Below are positions 26,034 to 34,511 of a stretch of 64,000 nucleotides of DNA, piece by piece (position 1 is the stretch's first letter; the number at the start of each line of letters is the position of its first letter). This DNA comes from Streptomyces venezuelae ATCC 10712. Lineage in GTDB: Bacteria; Actinomycetota; Actinomycetes; Streptomycetales; Streptomycetaceae. The stretch is from contig NZ_CP029197.1 in the NCBI RefSeq assembly GCF_008639165.1, positions 4,406,001 to 4,470,000 on the forward strand, given 5' to 3'. Both the position numbers and the translations under genes were made by a program. The notes under the pieces were generated by a model. The model ran no database searches. It had not been told where the DNA came from and saw nothing but the letters and a program-made list of their open reading frames with translations.

Positions 26034-26948
26034 TCACACCCGGCCGGCGAGACACTCCCCGCAGAGGGTCTCGTCGCCGACGGGCCGGAACAGCGTGGCC
26101 TGGGTGTGGACCCCGAGACACTCCCGGGTCCCGTCGAGCCGCGAAGGCGGCCGCGGGACCCGGGCGACCGGGGACGGCACGTCCCGCAACAGATACCGGA
26201 GGAGCCCACCGGGCCGGTGCACGACCGTGCCGTCGGAGGGCAGCCCGCGCAGGACGTGCTCCTGGACGTCGGCGGGGGAGTGCCCGGCGTCCAACCAGCG
26301 GGCGACGAGCTCCGCCAACTCCCGCTTCATACCAGGCGGGATGCGCCGCAGGTGCGGGGAGAGCACCACGAACCCGGCGACGAGGGCGAGGGCCGCCTCC
26401 GGAAGGTGGGAGGTGTCTTCCGACGGTTGTTTCTCTGGATGACCGTCGGCGGACGGGGCCGCCGGTCCACCGACGGCCGGAACACCGCGACCCGGTGCGA
26501 CCTGCGGGTTCACGGGATCGGTGCAGGTCGGGGAGTCGGGCTGGATGCTGGGAACCGGAACCGGAACCGGAACCGGAACCGGAGCCGGAACCGGAGCCGG
26601 AGGCGGGGGCGGGGGCGGGGACCCGCCGAGCAGCTTGGCGGCGGCGCCGGCCGTCAACGGCACGTTCGACACCAGCTGTTGAGTGATCCAGAGCCCTCCG
26701 CCGACCTGCACGCGCCTCTCGTGCACAAACCCCTCGGCCATGAGCTCCCGCTTGGCACGGGTGAACGCGGTGGCGCCGATCTTCGCTCGTACGGCGGTCC
26801 GTGACAGCGACTCCGGCGCACTCTGGGGAAGCGAGAGCTGCCAGGTCAGCAGCCGTACGGCATCGGAACCGAGCCGAGGATGCCGGATGATGTCGTGCGT
26901 GTACTGGGTGTAGGCACGGGAGGGCGAGATAAAATGCCGACAGATCAT
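26034..26948 (-). CDS. Winged-helix DNA-binding protein with proline-rich linker
   Basis: A 304-residue protein. The N-terminal ~100 residues look like a winged helix-turn-helix (TAFTRAKRELMAEGFVHERRVQVGGGLWITQQL), as in Streptomyces MarR/replication-type wHTH proteins. A (PV)n/P-rich linker (~110-140) coded by a hexanucleotide repeat follows. A helical C-terminal region has RRIPPGMKRELAELVARWLDAGHSPADVQEHVLRGLP. The end has a possible zinc knuckle C..H..C..C (CLGVHTQ, CGECLAG). ATG 26948 lacks a clear SD. It overlaps nothing but converges with the lipoprotein gene 1 bp away. Role: probably a regulator; target not known. Confidence 0.7.
   Translation of the reverse strand: MICRHFISPSRAYTQYTHDIIRHPRLGSDAVRLLTWQLSLPQSAPESLSRTAVRAKIGATAFTRAKRELMAEGFVHERRVQVGGGLWITQQLVSNVPLTAGAAAKLLGGSPPPPPPPAPVPAPVPVPVPVPVPSIQPDSPTCTDPVNPQVAPGRGVPAVGGPAAPSADGHPEKQPSEDTSHLPEAALALVAGFVVLSPHLRRIPPGMKRELAELVARWLDAGHSPADVQEHVLRGLPSDGTVVHRPGGLLRYLLRDVPSPVARVPRPPSRLDGTRECLGVHTQATLFRPVGDETLCGECLAGRV
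26551..26598 (+). repeat. GGAACC hexanucleotide microsatellite in coding DNA
   Basis: Eight contiguous hexamers GGAACC/GGAGCC from 26551, followed by GGGGGC tracts to ~26620. On the coding (minus) strand it encodes Pro-Val/Pro-Ala and a poly-Pro run. Copy-number change would alter linker length without a frameshift. Confidence 0.9.
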
Positions 26949-27107
26949 GGGTGGAGGCCTATTCCGCTGGTGGTCGAGGCCCCCGCCGATGATTCGCAGT
27001 CATCGGAGGGGGCCGTTTGGCGCGACCATACCCCCCGGAATCATGTCCAGCAGGACACACCGGTCGAAGAACCCCCATACGAGTGACGGTAGTTCACTGG
27101 ACAAATG

Positions 27108-27977
27108 TCATGGGGCGTGGGTGGGGCCGGGCAGCGCCTCGATGGCGCCGAGGACCAGGGCGCGGGCCGCCGCGCCGTACACCGCCATGCCGCGGAGCTC
27201 TTCGAAGGCGGCTTCGTACAGGGCCACCTCGGTCGGCTGGGTGATGTTCACCTCGGCGGAGAGGAGTTCGACGGAGGCGAGGGTGTCGTCGTACAGGTGG
27301 AAGACCTCCTGCGGCCACAGCGTCCGCGGGGTGCCCATCGGGATGATGCCGAGCGAGACGGCGGGCAGGGCCCCCGCCGTCAGGAGGTGGCCGAGCTGGG
27401 CCGCCATGTCGTCGCTGGTGCCGAGTTGATAGCGGAGCACGCTCTCCTCGAGAACGAAGACGAACCGCCGACGGCCGGCCTGGTGGATGATCCGCGACCG
27501 GTCGGCGCGGGCGGCGGCGGCCTCGGTGGAGTCGTCGGGGATGCCGAGCAGCCGGGCGTTGCCGGAGAGAAGGGCGCGGGTGTACCCCTCCGTCTGAAGG
27601 AGGCCGGGGACGGCCGTGGGGGAGTAGACGCGGAACAGCCGGGTCGCCTGGAACAGGGCCGCATAGCTGCTCTGGAGCTGACGCAGTCCGGTACGGGCCC
27701 GCTTGCGCCACTCCTGGTACATGGTCTCGACATCACGGGAGCACGCGACGAGGTCCGCGGCCTGACTGTCGGCGGCGCACGCGCGGCACCAGGCGACGAT
27801 GTCGGACGCGGACGGCGGCGTCTTGGCGTTCTCGATCCGGCTGGCCTTGGAGTGGCTCCACCCGCACAGGCCGGCGAGCCGGACGAGCGTCAGCCCCGCG
27901 TCCTGGCGCAGCTCGCGCAGCCGCCGCGCGACGCCCTCGCGGGCGGTCTGCGCCGAGGACGACGGGGAGACGGGCAT
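27108..27977 (-). CDS. XRE-family regulator with DUF5753 sensor domain
   Basis: A 289-residue protein. The N-terminal XRE helix-turn-helix (residues ~18-70) includes LRQDAGLTLVRLAGLCGWSH and KASRIENAK. The C-terminal DUF5753 region (~100-280) has YSPTAVPGLLQTEGYTRALL and LGIIPMGT. This is the commonest Streptomyces regulator type paired with small DUF397/DUF6879 proteins. ATG 27977 has GGAGCAG upstream. It forms a leftward operon with the two genes upstream (27990-28758). It likely controls itself through the GTGCAC pairs in the divergent promoter region. The signal is unknown. Confidence 0.9.
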   Translation of the reverse strand: MPVSPSSSAQTAREGVARRLRELRQDAGLTLVRLAGLCGWSHSKASRIENAKTPPSASDIVAWCRACAADSQAADLVACSRDVETMYQEWRKRARTGLRQLQSSYAALFQATRLFRVYSPTAVPGLLQTEGYTRALLSGNARLLGIPDDSTEAAAARADRSRIIHQAGRRRFVFVLEESVLRYQLGTSDDMAAQLGHLLTAGALPAVSLGIIPMGTPRTLWPQEVFHLYDDTLASVELLSAEVNITQPTEVALYEAAFEELRGMAVYGAAARALVLGAIEALPGPTHAP

Positions 27978-27989
27978 CGACTGCTCCTG

Positions 27990-28526
27990 CTAGCGGATCT
28001 CGTACTGGTCGTGCGGGACAGCACGGTCCCACACCGCCTCGACCGCGTCGGCGTACGCCCGGACGAGGACCGGTTCCGTCCGCAGCTCCATCGGCCGGTC
28101 CCGCCACCGGCCGTCGCCGTCGAAGTGGTTGAGGAGCAGCTGCTCGTCGTCGAAGAGCCAGCCGTCGACGGCCGGGAGGAGGAGGCCGACCGCCTGATCC
28201 CGGGGGAGCCACCGCACCTCTTCGCCCGCATGCACGTTCACCACGGTGCCCGCGTGCTCGTACCGGATGTACTCGCTGACGGGCTCCGAGACGATCCGCA
28301 CCCGCCGCATGACGACACCGCGTGCGGTTGCGGCACGCACCCTCTCGACCCACGGCGCCCAGTACGGAGAGGCCGGATCCACGTCCCGCTCACCGGTCTC
28401 ACGCCACCGCCGGTAGTCGTCCGCCTCGTCCTGGACCGCGTACCCGTCTCGCATCTCCAGGTGGACGGCCGAGCGGCGGGCGCCGGCGAGCAGCTCATCG
28501 AAGCGCGGCGGCTCGTTCTGCCGCAT
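27990..28526 (-). CDS. DUF6879 family protein
   Basis: A 178-residue soluble protein rich in Arg, Asp, Glu and Trp, with FDELLAGARRSAVHLEMRD at the start and FDDEQLLLNHFDGDG later. This matches the conserved DUF6879 proteins found next to XRE/DUF5753 regulators. Its start overlaps the preceding small gene by 32 bp (SD GGGAGG) and it ends 12 bp before the regulator, so all three are co-transcribed. Such partners probably modulate the regulator or act as its effector; no activity is established. Confidence 0.8.
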   Translation of the reverse strand: MRQNEPPRFDELLAGARRSAVHLEMRDGYAVQDEADDYRRWRETGERDVDPASPYWAPWVERVRAATARGVVMRRVRIVSEPVSEYIRYEHAGTVVNVHAGEEVRWLPRDQAVGLLLPAVDGWLFDDEQLLLNHFDGDGRWRDRPMELRTEPVLVRAYADAVEAVWDRAVPHDQYEIR

Positions 28527-28758
28527 CGCAGGCCTCCCTCAGGATCGGGATCATGTGGGCGGGAATCCGGATCACCGTCTCGCCCGGCGGGATGGTCTTG
28601 TCGTGGCCGGGCGCGTTCTTCTCGATGCACTCGGCGCGGGTCGCCTCGTCGGCGATGTAGCTCTGGAGCACGATGTCACGGGTCTTCTCGTCAACCCAGG
28701 CCGTCGGGCTCCCGGTCTGTCCGGACTCCGGGTCCACGCCGATGAACTGTAGGGACAT
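28495..28758 (-). CDS. Small conserved protein, first gene of the XRE operon
   Basis: An 87-residue acidic soluble protein (MSLQFIGVDPESG start; SPTAWVDE; PAHMIPILREACDAAE end). GGGAGG precedes ATG 28758. It overlaps the DUF6879 gene by 32 bp. Proteins of this look (VDPxTxxxxCPxV-type) are common first cistrons of Streptomyces XRE operons. I do not recognise a named function. Confidence 0.75.
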   Translation of the reverse strand: MSLQFIGVDPESGQTGSPTAWVDEKTRDIVLQSYIADEATRAECIEKNAPGHDKTIPPGETVIRIPAHMIPILREACDAAERAAALR

Positions 28759-28779
28759 GCTCGGCCTCCCTCACGGGGT

Positions 28780-28795
28780 GTGCACTGATGTGCAC
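28780..28795. promoter_or_regulatory. Paired GTGCAC operator-like sites (left pair)
   Basis: GTGCAC at 28780-28785 and again at 28790-28795, exactly 10 bp apart (one helical turn), 22 bp upstream of the leftward XRE operon start. Each hexamer is itself palindromic. Confidence 0.55.
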
Positions 28796-28863
28796 CAACG
28801 TGATGCCGCCCGGCTTCCTCGTCAAGGGTGCGGGCGGGACAGGACACCAGGTGGGCTGAATCT

Positions 28864-28879
28864 GTGCACAGCGGTGCAC
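28864..28879. promoter_or_regulatory. Paired GTGCAC operator-like sites (right pair)
   Basis: GTGCAC at 28864-28869 and 28874-28879, with the same 10-bp step as the left pair, 74 bp before the rightward gene at 28953. The two pairs are 84 bp apart, suggesting looping or joint control of the divergent units by one regulator. Confidence 0.55.
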
Positions 28880-28952
28880 ATCGCTGGTGCGCGGACCCAG
28901 CCGCTCCCTACCGTCGTGCTGTCCCCGCTGACCCGCCGACGGGAGCCACAGC

Positions 28953-29213
28953 ATGATGACGATCAGCGTCTACCGGGTGAGACCGGACGGGACGCGGTCC
29001 CTGGTATCGCACGAGCAGGTCACACGCCCCACCGAGGTACCGGCCGCTACGGCGTTCGCGCCGTGCGGGTGTCCCAGGTGTCTGCAGGGGTGGTGCGACT
29101 TCCACCAGGGGCCGTCGAGCACCGACGCCCAGATCGACGAGCACCGCCGCGCCTGTGCGCCGTGCCGCGAGCAGCGCCGCCTCGCCCCGCTCACCGAGGT
29201 GGGGCAGCGATGA
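28953..29213 (+). CDS. Small Cys-rich protein, possible zinc finger
   Basis: An 86-residue protein with two metal-site-like groups: CGCPRCLQGWCDFH and CAPCREQ. The spacing suggests structural zinc. SD GGGAG precedes ATG 28953. It is divergent from the XRE operon and shares the GTGCAC region, and it overlaps the following gene by 4 bp (ATGA). Function unknown. Confidence 0.7.
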   Translation: MMTISVYRVRPDGTRSLVSHEQVTRPTEVPAATAFAPCGCPRCLQGWCDFHQGPSSTDAQIDEHRRACAPCREQRRLAPLTEVGQR

Positions 29214-30070
29214 CGAAGAAGCGGGAGATCCCGCGATACGCGGATCTGACCTGGGAGCAGCACGGCGGCCGGAACTGCGTGTACTGCGACCGCCCGCTCC
29301 AGTACGGGGCCCGTGAAGTCGGCCGGGTCAGACGCGACTACGGCCTCCCGCTCAGGGACGTGCCGGTCTACGCGGGACCCTGCTGCCTCGGCGGCCGCGC
29401 CGTCTGCGGCGGCGGTCCCGACCGCAGCCTCGACGTGCCCGAGCAGCCGAAGGCATTCGCCGGCACCCACCGGCCCCCGCCCCGGAACAGGCGAGCCCAC
29501 GCACCATCGGACATCCACCACCAGGAGGAACCCGTGGCCTGCACGAACAGCAACCCGACGCCCTGCACGGCCAGTCCCGAGCCGCCCGGCAACCCGCCCG
29601 GCGCCCGAGACCTGCTGAGCGACGCCGCATTCCATGGCGTGATGCACACCGTTCTCGACAACAACCCCGGCTGGGACACCGACAAGGCCGTTCGCGTCGT
29701 CGTCGAGGCCCTCAAGTTCGTGCACGCCGCCAGCCTCTTCCCGCAGACCCGGATCTCCCCCACCCACGACGTCGACGAGGGCTGGCACGCCCTCGTCCTC
29801 CACACCCACCTGTACGCCACGCTGTGCAGCCGCCTCGGCCGCACCGTTCACCACTACCCCGAGCGCCCCGACGCGGCCCGCCACGACCCGGACGTCATCA
29901 CGCGCACCATGGCCCTCATCGAGCAGGCCGGGCACACCCCCGACGCCGAGCTCTGGACCGGGCGGGTCGGAGGGCTGGCCGCGGTCGTCAGGCACACGCC
30001 GGCGCCCGGCGGTTGCGGTCCGATCAACCCCGGCAACTGCGCGACCCACGGAGGGGACGGTGACGACTAG
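29210..30070 (+). CDS. Hypothetical protein, glycine-rich-domain-like C-terminus, possible internal start
   Basis: The frame is open for 286 residues from ATG 29210. Residues 1-~75 hold zinc-knuckle-like Cys pairs (CVYCDRPL, PCCLGGRAVCGG). Residues ~80-108 are Pro/His-rich filler. From ~109 a separate helical domain runs (GARDLLSDAAFHGVMHTVLD, KFVHAASLFP, DVDEGWHALVLHT), similar to small Streptomyces glycine-rich-domain-like proteins. A textbook SD (AGGAGG, 29523-29528) stands 5 bases before an in-frame GTG at 29534. The second domain could therefore also be made alone. I give the long form, but two genes in one frame are as likely. Confidence 0.65.
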   Translation: MTKKREIPRYADLTWEQHGGRNCVYCDRPLQYGAREVGRVRRDYGLPLRDVPVYAGPCCLGGRAVCGGGPDRSLDVPEQPKAFAGTHRPPPRNRRAHAPSDIHHQEEPVACTNSNPTPCTASPEPPGNPPGARDLLSDAAFHGVMHTVLDNNPGWDTDKAVRVVVEALKFVHAASLFPQTRISPTHDVDEGWHALVLHTHLYATLCSRLGRTVHHYPERPDAARHDPDVITRTMALIEQAGHTPDAELWTGRVGGLAAVVRHTPAPGGCGPINPGNCATHGGDGDD

Positions 30071-30102
30071 GCTCTGCAGCCCGCGGACGGAGGGAGAGTT
30101 CG

Positions 30103-30309
30103 ATGGACGCGAGCGAGGTCTCGGCACTGCATGACGCCATGCGTCGGCACGGGATTCCCGGGGTCCTCACACCGGTGGATCCGCAGAACCCGGCCGGCAT
30201 CTGGCGAGTGGTCGACGACGGCGGGCGGGACGTCACCGAAGCCACCCTGGCCGCCGCGGCCGCCGCCGGGCGCAGGCGGCCGCGGCGCGGGTTCGTCTTC
30301 GGGGGATAG
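30103..30309 (+). CDS. Small hypothetical protein
   Basis: A 68-residue protein (DASEVSALHDAMRRHGIPG, IWRVVDDGGRDVTE) with a good SD (GGAGGGAGAG) before ATG 30103. It is 32 bp after the previous gene on the same strand and probably in its operon. Similar short proteins occur at the ends of such Streptomyces operons. Function unknown. Confidence 0.65.
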   Translation: MDASEVSALHDAMRRHGIPGVLTPVDPQNPAGIWRVVDDGGRDVTEATLAAAAAAGRRRPRRGFVFGG

Positions 30310-30368
30310 GCGCACGGGCGATCGCCCCGGCCGGTCCGTCCGGTGCCGTGCCCCGGGCGCGGCGGGTG

Positions 30369-31031
30369 TCAGGGGGCGGTCGTCCGGTTGATCAGGGTTA
30401 CCGCCTCGGCCAGGCTGTCGATCTCGGCCCGGCTGAGGGTCGGGTTGGCGGCCCGTCGCGATCTGGCCTCCGCGAGGTGGTCGGACTCGATGGTGTCGAG
30501 GTGCAGCAGCAGTGAGGCCAGTACGGCTCGGGCCGCCGCCGCGACGTCCGGCATGGTGAGGGCCGCCTGCGCCAGGATCAGCGCGGACATCGCCGAGTCC
30601 AGGCCGGGCGGGCCCTCGCCGGCGGTGGCCCAGTCGATGACCACCGGTCCCTGGGGCGTCAGTACGACGTTCTCGGGGTGGAGGTCCAGGTGCAGGACGC
30701 GCCGGTCGGGGTCGGCGGAGAGGCGCGGCGGTACGGCATGCAGTCGCCGTAGCAGCTCCGCCAGCATCTCGCCCGCCCGTTCGGCCGTGATCGCGCCGCC
30801 GGCCAGGGCTTCCACCATCGTCGGTCCGGACAGGCGCTGCATCACCAGGTCGCCCGCGGCCGGCCCGGGCCAGACGGCGGGAACCGGGTAGTCGTGCTCC
30901 GCCAGGTACGCCATGACGGCGACCTCGTCCGTCGCGTCGTCGCCGTCGCGATAGCGCCGCAGTACCCGCCCGTCGTCCAGCGCGAACACGTCCGCGGTCC
31001 GGCCCGCCCCCACCAACTCGCCGATCTTCAT
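30369..31031 (-). CDS. Aminoglycoside phosphotransferase/choline kinase-like protein
   Basis: A 220-residue kinase-fold protein. The catalytic loop HLDLHPENVVL and the DFG-equivalent VVIDWATAGEGPPGLD are both intact. The glycine loop is VGAGRTADVFAL. It belongs to the broad APH family, whose members phosphorylate antibiotics, choline or other small molecules; the substrate cannot be told. It is monocistronic, with no resistance context nearby. Confidence 0.8.
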   Translation of the reverse strand: MKIGELVGAGRTADVFALDDGRVLRRYRDGDDATDEVAVMAYLAEHDYPVPAVWPGPAAGDLVMQRLSGPTMVEALAGGAITAERAGEMLAELLRRLHAVPPRLSADPDRRVLHLDLHPENVVLTPQGPVVIDWATAGEGPPGLDSAMSALILAQAALTMPDVAAAARAVLASLLLHLDTIESDHLAEARSRRAANPTLSRAEIDSLAEAVTLINRTTAP

Positions 31032-31106
31032 GCCGAGGAACCTAGTTCGACGAACCCCCGTCGTGCCAGATCGGCTTGAGGTCGGGCGGCGGCGTCGGCC
31101 GCCCGC

Positions 31107-31883
31107 TCAGACGCGGGGGCCCAGGAAGAGGCCTCCGCTTGCGTCCACGACCTGGCCGGTGATCCAGCGGGCCGCGTCGGAGGCGAGGAAGGCGACCACG
31201 TCGGCGATGTCGTCCGGGCCGCCGAGGCGGTCGAGTGCGGTCATGGCGGTGATCTGCTCGGTGAGGCCGGGTACGTCGAAGGCGGCGCCGTTCGTCGGTG
31301 TGCGGGTGGCGCCGGGGGCGACCGCGTTGACCGTGATGCCCCGGGGGCCGAGCTGGGTGGCGAGGGTCCGGCTCATGGTCTCCACCGCGGCCTTCGTCAT
31401 CGCGAACGACGTCTGGGTGGGGTTGGCCATCCTCGTCGCGACCGACGAGATCGTGATGATCCGGCCCCCGTCGTCGCGTAGCAGCGGCAGTGCGCGTTCG
31501 ACGATGAAGTACGGGGCGCGGACGTTCACCGCGAAGAGGTGGTCGAACTCCGCCCGGGTCGTCACGCCCAGCGGCCCGGCCGGGGCGGCGGCCGCGTTGT
31601 TGACGAGGATGTCGAGCGGGCGGCCGTCGAGTGCGGCGTCGACGCCGGCGAAGAGTGTGTCGACGTCGCCGTCCACGCCGAGTTCGGCGCGGACGGCGAC
31701 GGCTGTCCCGCCGTCCCGCCGGATTTCCTCGACGGTCGCCGCCGCCCCGGTCTCGTCCTTGCCGAAGTGCACGATGACCAGGGCGCCTTCGCCGGCGAGC
31801 CGGGTCGCGACGGCCCGTCCGATGCCGCGTGACGCGCCTGTCACGAGAGCTGTCCTGCCGGTCGTACCGCTCATGCCGTCCAC
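31107..31883 (-). CDS. SDR-family oxidoreductase (3-oxoacyl-ACP reductase-like)
   Basis: A 258-residue classical SDR. The NAD(P) motif TGASRGIGRAVATRLA is present, and the tail LGPRV is family-typical. NNAAAAPAG, ISSVATRMANPTQTSFAMTKAAV show Asn and Ser, but the catalytic Tyr appears as Phe in SFAMTK. I used GTG 31883 because GGAGG lies 6 bases upstream; ATG 31874 is an alternative. It is divergent from a TetR gene 50 bp away, which is probably its repressor. Substrate unknown. Confidence 0.85.
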   Translation of the reverse strand: MDGMSGTTGRTALVTGASRGIGRAVATRLAGEGALVIVHFGKDETGAAATVEEIRRDGGTAVAVRAELGVDGDVDTLFAGVDAALDGRPLDILVNNAAAAPAGPLGVTTRAEFDHLFAVNVRAPYFIVERALPLLRDDGGRIITISSVATRMANPTQTSFAMTKAAVETMSRTLATQLGPRGITVNAVAPGATRTPTNGAAFDVPGLTEQITAMTALDRLGGPDDIADVVAFLASDAARWITGQVVDASGGLFLGPRV

Positions 31884-31898
31884 CCGCCCCCTCCGTTG

Positions 31899-31935
31899 AT
31901 GTGAGTGACTAACATGAAGGTAGTGTGTATCACAT
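31899..31935. promoter_or_regulatory. Divergent operator between SDR and TetR genes
   Basis: Imperfect inverted repeat with ends ATGTGA (31899-31904) and TCACAT (31930-31935), in an AT-richer stretch within the 50-bp divergent gap. It fits a TetR-type operator controlling both genes; the exact site is not certain. Confidence 0.45.
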
Positions 31936-32629
31936 GAACGAGCGGAAGCCGACCCTGCGGGAGCGGCAGCGAACCGAGACGCGGCGCGCGATCCAGGCGC
32001 ACGCGGTACGGCTGTTCACCGGCCGTGGCTACGACGAGGTGACGGTGGCCGACGTCGCCGGGGCCGCCGGTGTCTCGGCGATGACCGTGTACCGCCACTT
32101 CCCCACCAAGGAGGACCTCGTCCTGGTGGACCAGCCCGCACGGCTCATCGCCGACCGGGTCGCCGCGTCGCCGGCGGAGGAGCCGGTGGTACGGCGGGTG
32201 GGCGGCGCGCTGGTGGAGGCGGCCGCGCTGCTCGCGGGGGGTGGGCCGGTGGCGGGGGGTGAGGCGTCGACGGGGGGCGGGCCGTCGGCCGACGGTGCGG
32301 CTTCCGGCGCGGCCGACGGCGTGGCTTCCGGTGCGGTCGGGGAACGGTTTCTTCTGGACTGCCTCCGGCTCATGGTCGCGACCCCCGCGCTCCGGGCCCG
32401 GCACCTGGACAGTCAGTACGCCTTGCAGGAGGTCGTCGTCGAGGCGCTCGGTCTCGACGTCACCGACCCGGCGACGGACCCGGAGGCCGTGTTCCAGGCC
32501 CGGGCGGCGACGAGCGCCTGCCTCGCCGCGATGCACACCGCCCTGACCCGCTGGGCCGCCGACGACGGACGTACGAACCTCCCGGAACTCATCGCACGGG
32601 CGCTGACCGCCACCTTCGGCGGCACGTAA
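31934..32629 (+). CDS. TetR-family transcriptional regulator
   Basis: A 231-residue protein. The N-terminal TetR HTH is RGYDEVTVADVAGAAGVSAMTVYRHFPTKEDL (residues ~28-60). The ligand domain is interrupted by an Ala/Gly/Ser-rich low-complexity insertion (~100-140, GGGP.. repeats) not usual for the family. ATG 31934 is used; GTG 31925 in frame is possible. It is divergent from the SDR gene, which it probably represses. Confidence 0.85.
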   Translation: MNERKPTLRERQRTETRRAIQAHAVRLFTGRGYDEVTVADVAGAAGVSAMTVYRHFPTKEDLVLVDQPARLIADRVAASPAEEPVVRRVGGALVEAAALLAGGGPVAGGEASTGGGPSADGAASGAADGVASGAVGERFLLDCLRLMVATPALRARHLDSQYALQEVVVEALGLDVTDPATDPEAVFQARAATSACLAAMHTALTRWAADDGRTNLPELIARALTATFGGT

Positions 32630-32858
32630 GCGAGCTGAGGACCCGTCGGGGCACGTGCCGACGCCAGGCGCCAGAGCTCTCGGGCGGCGGGGTCGGGGGT
32701 GGGTTCCGGGGTGGGGCAAGGGTCCGGTCAGGGTGCGGTCAGGGTGATCACCGATGGGCTACGGGCGCTGGGGCGAGGAGAGTTGAGATGTCGGAACGGC
32801 TCGACCTGCTCCTCTCGTTCCGGCCGCCCCACCCGTCCCCATCGCCCCGGAGAACGAC

Positions 32859-34004
32859 ATGCGCCTTCGCCTCGCCGCCACCACCCTCGCCCTGGCCACC
32901 GCCGTCACGGCCGTGACCGCCGGCACCGTCGGCTCCGCCGGCGCGGCCGTCACGGCCCACCCCGGCGGGGGCGCGCCAGCCACGGCTCCCCGGGCTTCCG
33001 TGGGCCTGAATCCCGCCCTTCAGGACATCCTGGACCGCATGCCCGACGACCAGTTCGCGGGCGCGGTCGTCAGACGGGACGGGCGGGGGGCCGCGGCCGG
33101 TCCGGTCACCCCCGACGCGCACTTCCGGATCGGCAGCGTCACCAAGACGTTCACGCACACGATCGTGCTCCAGCTCGTCGCCGAGCGCCGGATCGCCCTC
33201 GACGCGCCCGCGCGGTCGTACCTCCCGGAAGTGATTCCGGCGGCTTACGGGCAGGTGACCATACGTCAGCTCCTGGACCACACGAGCGGTCTGCCCAGGC
33301 CCGCCAGGACCCCGAGCCCGACGGACGGGCCCGGGTGGCAGTTCGGGTCCGCCGACCCGGTGCACACGCTGCGCGAGTCGTTCGCCTCGGCCACCGGAGA
33401 GCCGCCCGCGCCCGGCTCCGAGCAGCAGTACAACGGGCTCAACTCCCTCGTCCTCGGGCTGCTCGTCGAGGAGGTCACCGGCCGGCCCTTCGGCCACGAG
33501 CTGGAGCGGAGGATCATCCGGCCGCTGGGCCTGCGCCACACCAGCCTGCCCGCGGCCGGCGACCTGCGGATTCCCTCGCCCCACGCCACCGTGTACGTCG
33601 ACGGGCTGGACGTCACGGAGCAGAGCCCCTACCCGTGGGCGGAGGGCGGCATGATCTCCACGGCCGCGGACCTGGACCGGTTCTTCACCGCGCTGTTCCG
33701 GGGTCGGCTGCTCCCGCCGGCGCAGCAGAAGCTGGTCTTCGACGTGCCGAACGTGAAGAGCGCCGCCGGTAACAAGAACTGTTTCGGCGGGCCCGCCTGC
33801 TTCAGCGTCGGCGGCCTCATGCGCTACAAGCTCGGCGACCAGCAGTACGCATGGGGCAAGACGGGCTCCCGGCCCGGCTGGGACAACGGGTTCTTCGCCA
33901 CCAAGGACCTCCGGCACCGCGTCGTGTACTCCCTGAACCAGAAGGTGAACGGTGACCCCCTCCCGCGCATCCGGGAGGTGGTCGTCGCCGCGCTCACCGA
34001 CTGA
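32859..34004 (+). CDS. Secreted serine beta-lactamase/D-Ala-D-Ala carboxypeptidase-fold protein
   Basis: A 381-residue protein with an Ala/Thr-rich signal peptide (about residues 1-30, ..GSAGAAVTA). The SxxK nucleophile is in IGSVTKTFTH, YxN in QQYNGLNS and the K-T-G triad in WGKTGSRPG. This is the class C/R61 fold; the protein would act outside the cell on D-alanyl peptides or esters. SD is weak (CGGAGAAC). The 229 bp upstream holds direct repeats of GGTCAGGGTG but no clear gene. Streptomyces carry many paralogues, so a specific role cannot be given. Confidence 0.85.
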   Translation: MRLRLAATTLALATAVTAVTAGTVGSAGAAVTAHPGGGAPATAPRASVGLNPALQDILDRMPDDQFAGAVVRRDGRGAAAGPVTPDAHFRIGSVTKTFTHTIVLQLVAERRIALDAPARSYLPEVIPAAYGQVTIRQLLDHTSGLPRPARTPSPTDGPGWQFGSADPVHTLRESFASATGEPPAPGSEQQYNGLNSLVLGLLVEEVTGRPFGHELERRIIRPLGLRHTSLPAAGDLRIPSPHATVYVDGLDVTEQSPYPWAEGGMISTAADLDRFFTALFRGRLLPPAQQKLVFDVPNVKSAAGNKNCFGGPACFSVGGLMRYKLGDQQYAWGKTGSRPGWDNGFFATKDLRHRVVYSLNQKVNGDPLPRIREVVVAALTD

Positions 34005-34164
34005 GGCCCGGCGGCGGGCGGGGCCGGGGAGGCCGGGGCCAGGGGGCCGGCCGTCGCTCGTTCGGAGGCTGTCCTCGTGCGGGGCGGGGTGGCCGCTGGT
34101 GTGCTGGTCGCGATCCCCCCGCGGCTGCGCCGCCCTCCCTCCCCCCCCGTACTGGAGCAGAGAC

Positions 34165-34443
34165 ATGGCTGTCATCGTCACCGTCGAGATCCCCGGCGGC
34201 ACCCAGGAGCAGTACGAGGAGACCCACCGGCTCCTGCAGGCCTCCGAGTGGTTCCCGCCCGAGGGGTTCATCGCGCACGCCGCCGGGCCGGACGGGAGCG
34301 GCGGGTGGCGGGTGGTGGACTTCTGGGAGTCCGAGGACGACTTCCTCGCCTTCGTGGAGAGGGCCCGGCCGATCTTCGAGCGGGGCGGCCTGGCGTCGGT
34401 CCTGCCCGAGGTCCAGGAGGCCGTGAACGTCCTCGTGCGGTGA
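34165..34443 (+). CDS. Small ferredoxin-like alpha/beta-barrel (ABM-like) protein
   Basis: A 92-residue protein. MAVIVTVEIPGGTQEQYEETHRLL, then FIAHAAGPDGSGGWRVVDFWESEDDFLAF, is the pattern of the dimeric alpha/beta-barrel (antibiotic biosynthesis monooxygenase-like) fold. GGAGCAG precedes ATG 34165. It follows the beta-lactamase-fold gene on the same strand after a C-rich gap. Enzymatic activity is not evident. Confidence 0.7.
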   Translation: MAVIVTVEIPGGTQEQYEETHRLLQASEWFPPEGFIAHAAGPDGSGGWRVVDFWESEDDFLAFVERARPIFERGGLASVLPEVQEAVNVLVR

Positions 34444-34511
34444 CGTCAGGGACCCGGGAGGTGCGAAAACCCTTTGCGGGACGGGGGTGGGGGCCGCCAG
34501 GCTTCTCCGCC

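Noticed and set aside
27020..27045. CATACCCCCCGGAATCATG as another CsoR box
   Set aside because: Only one arm matches; the right arm lacks GGGGTAT.
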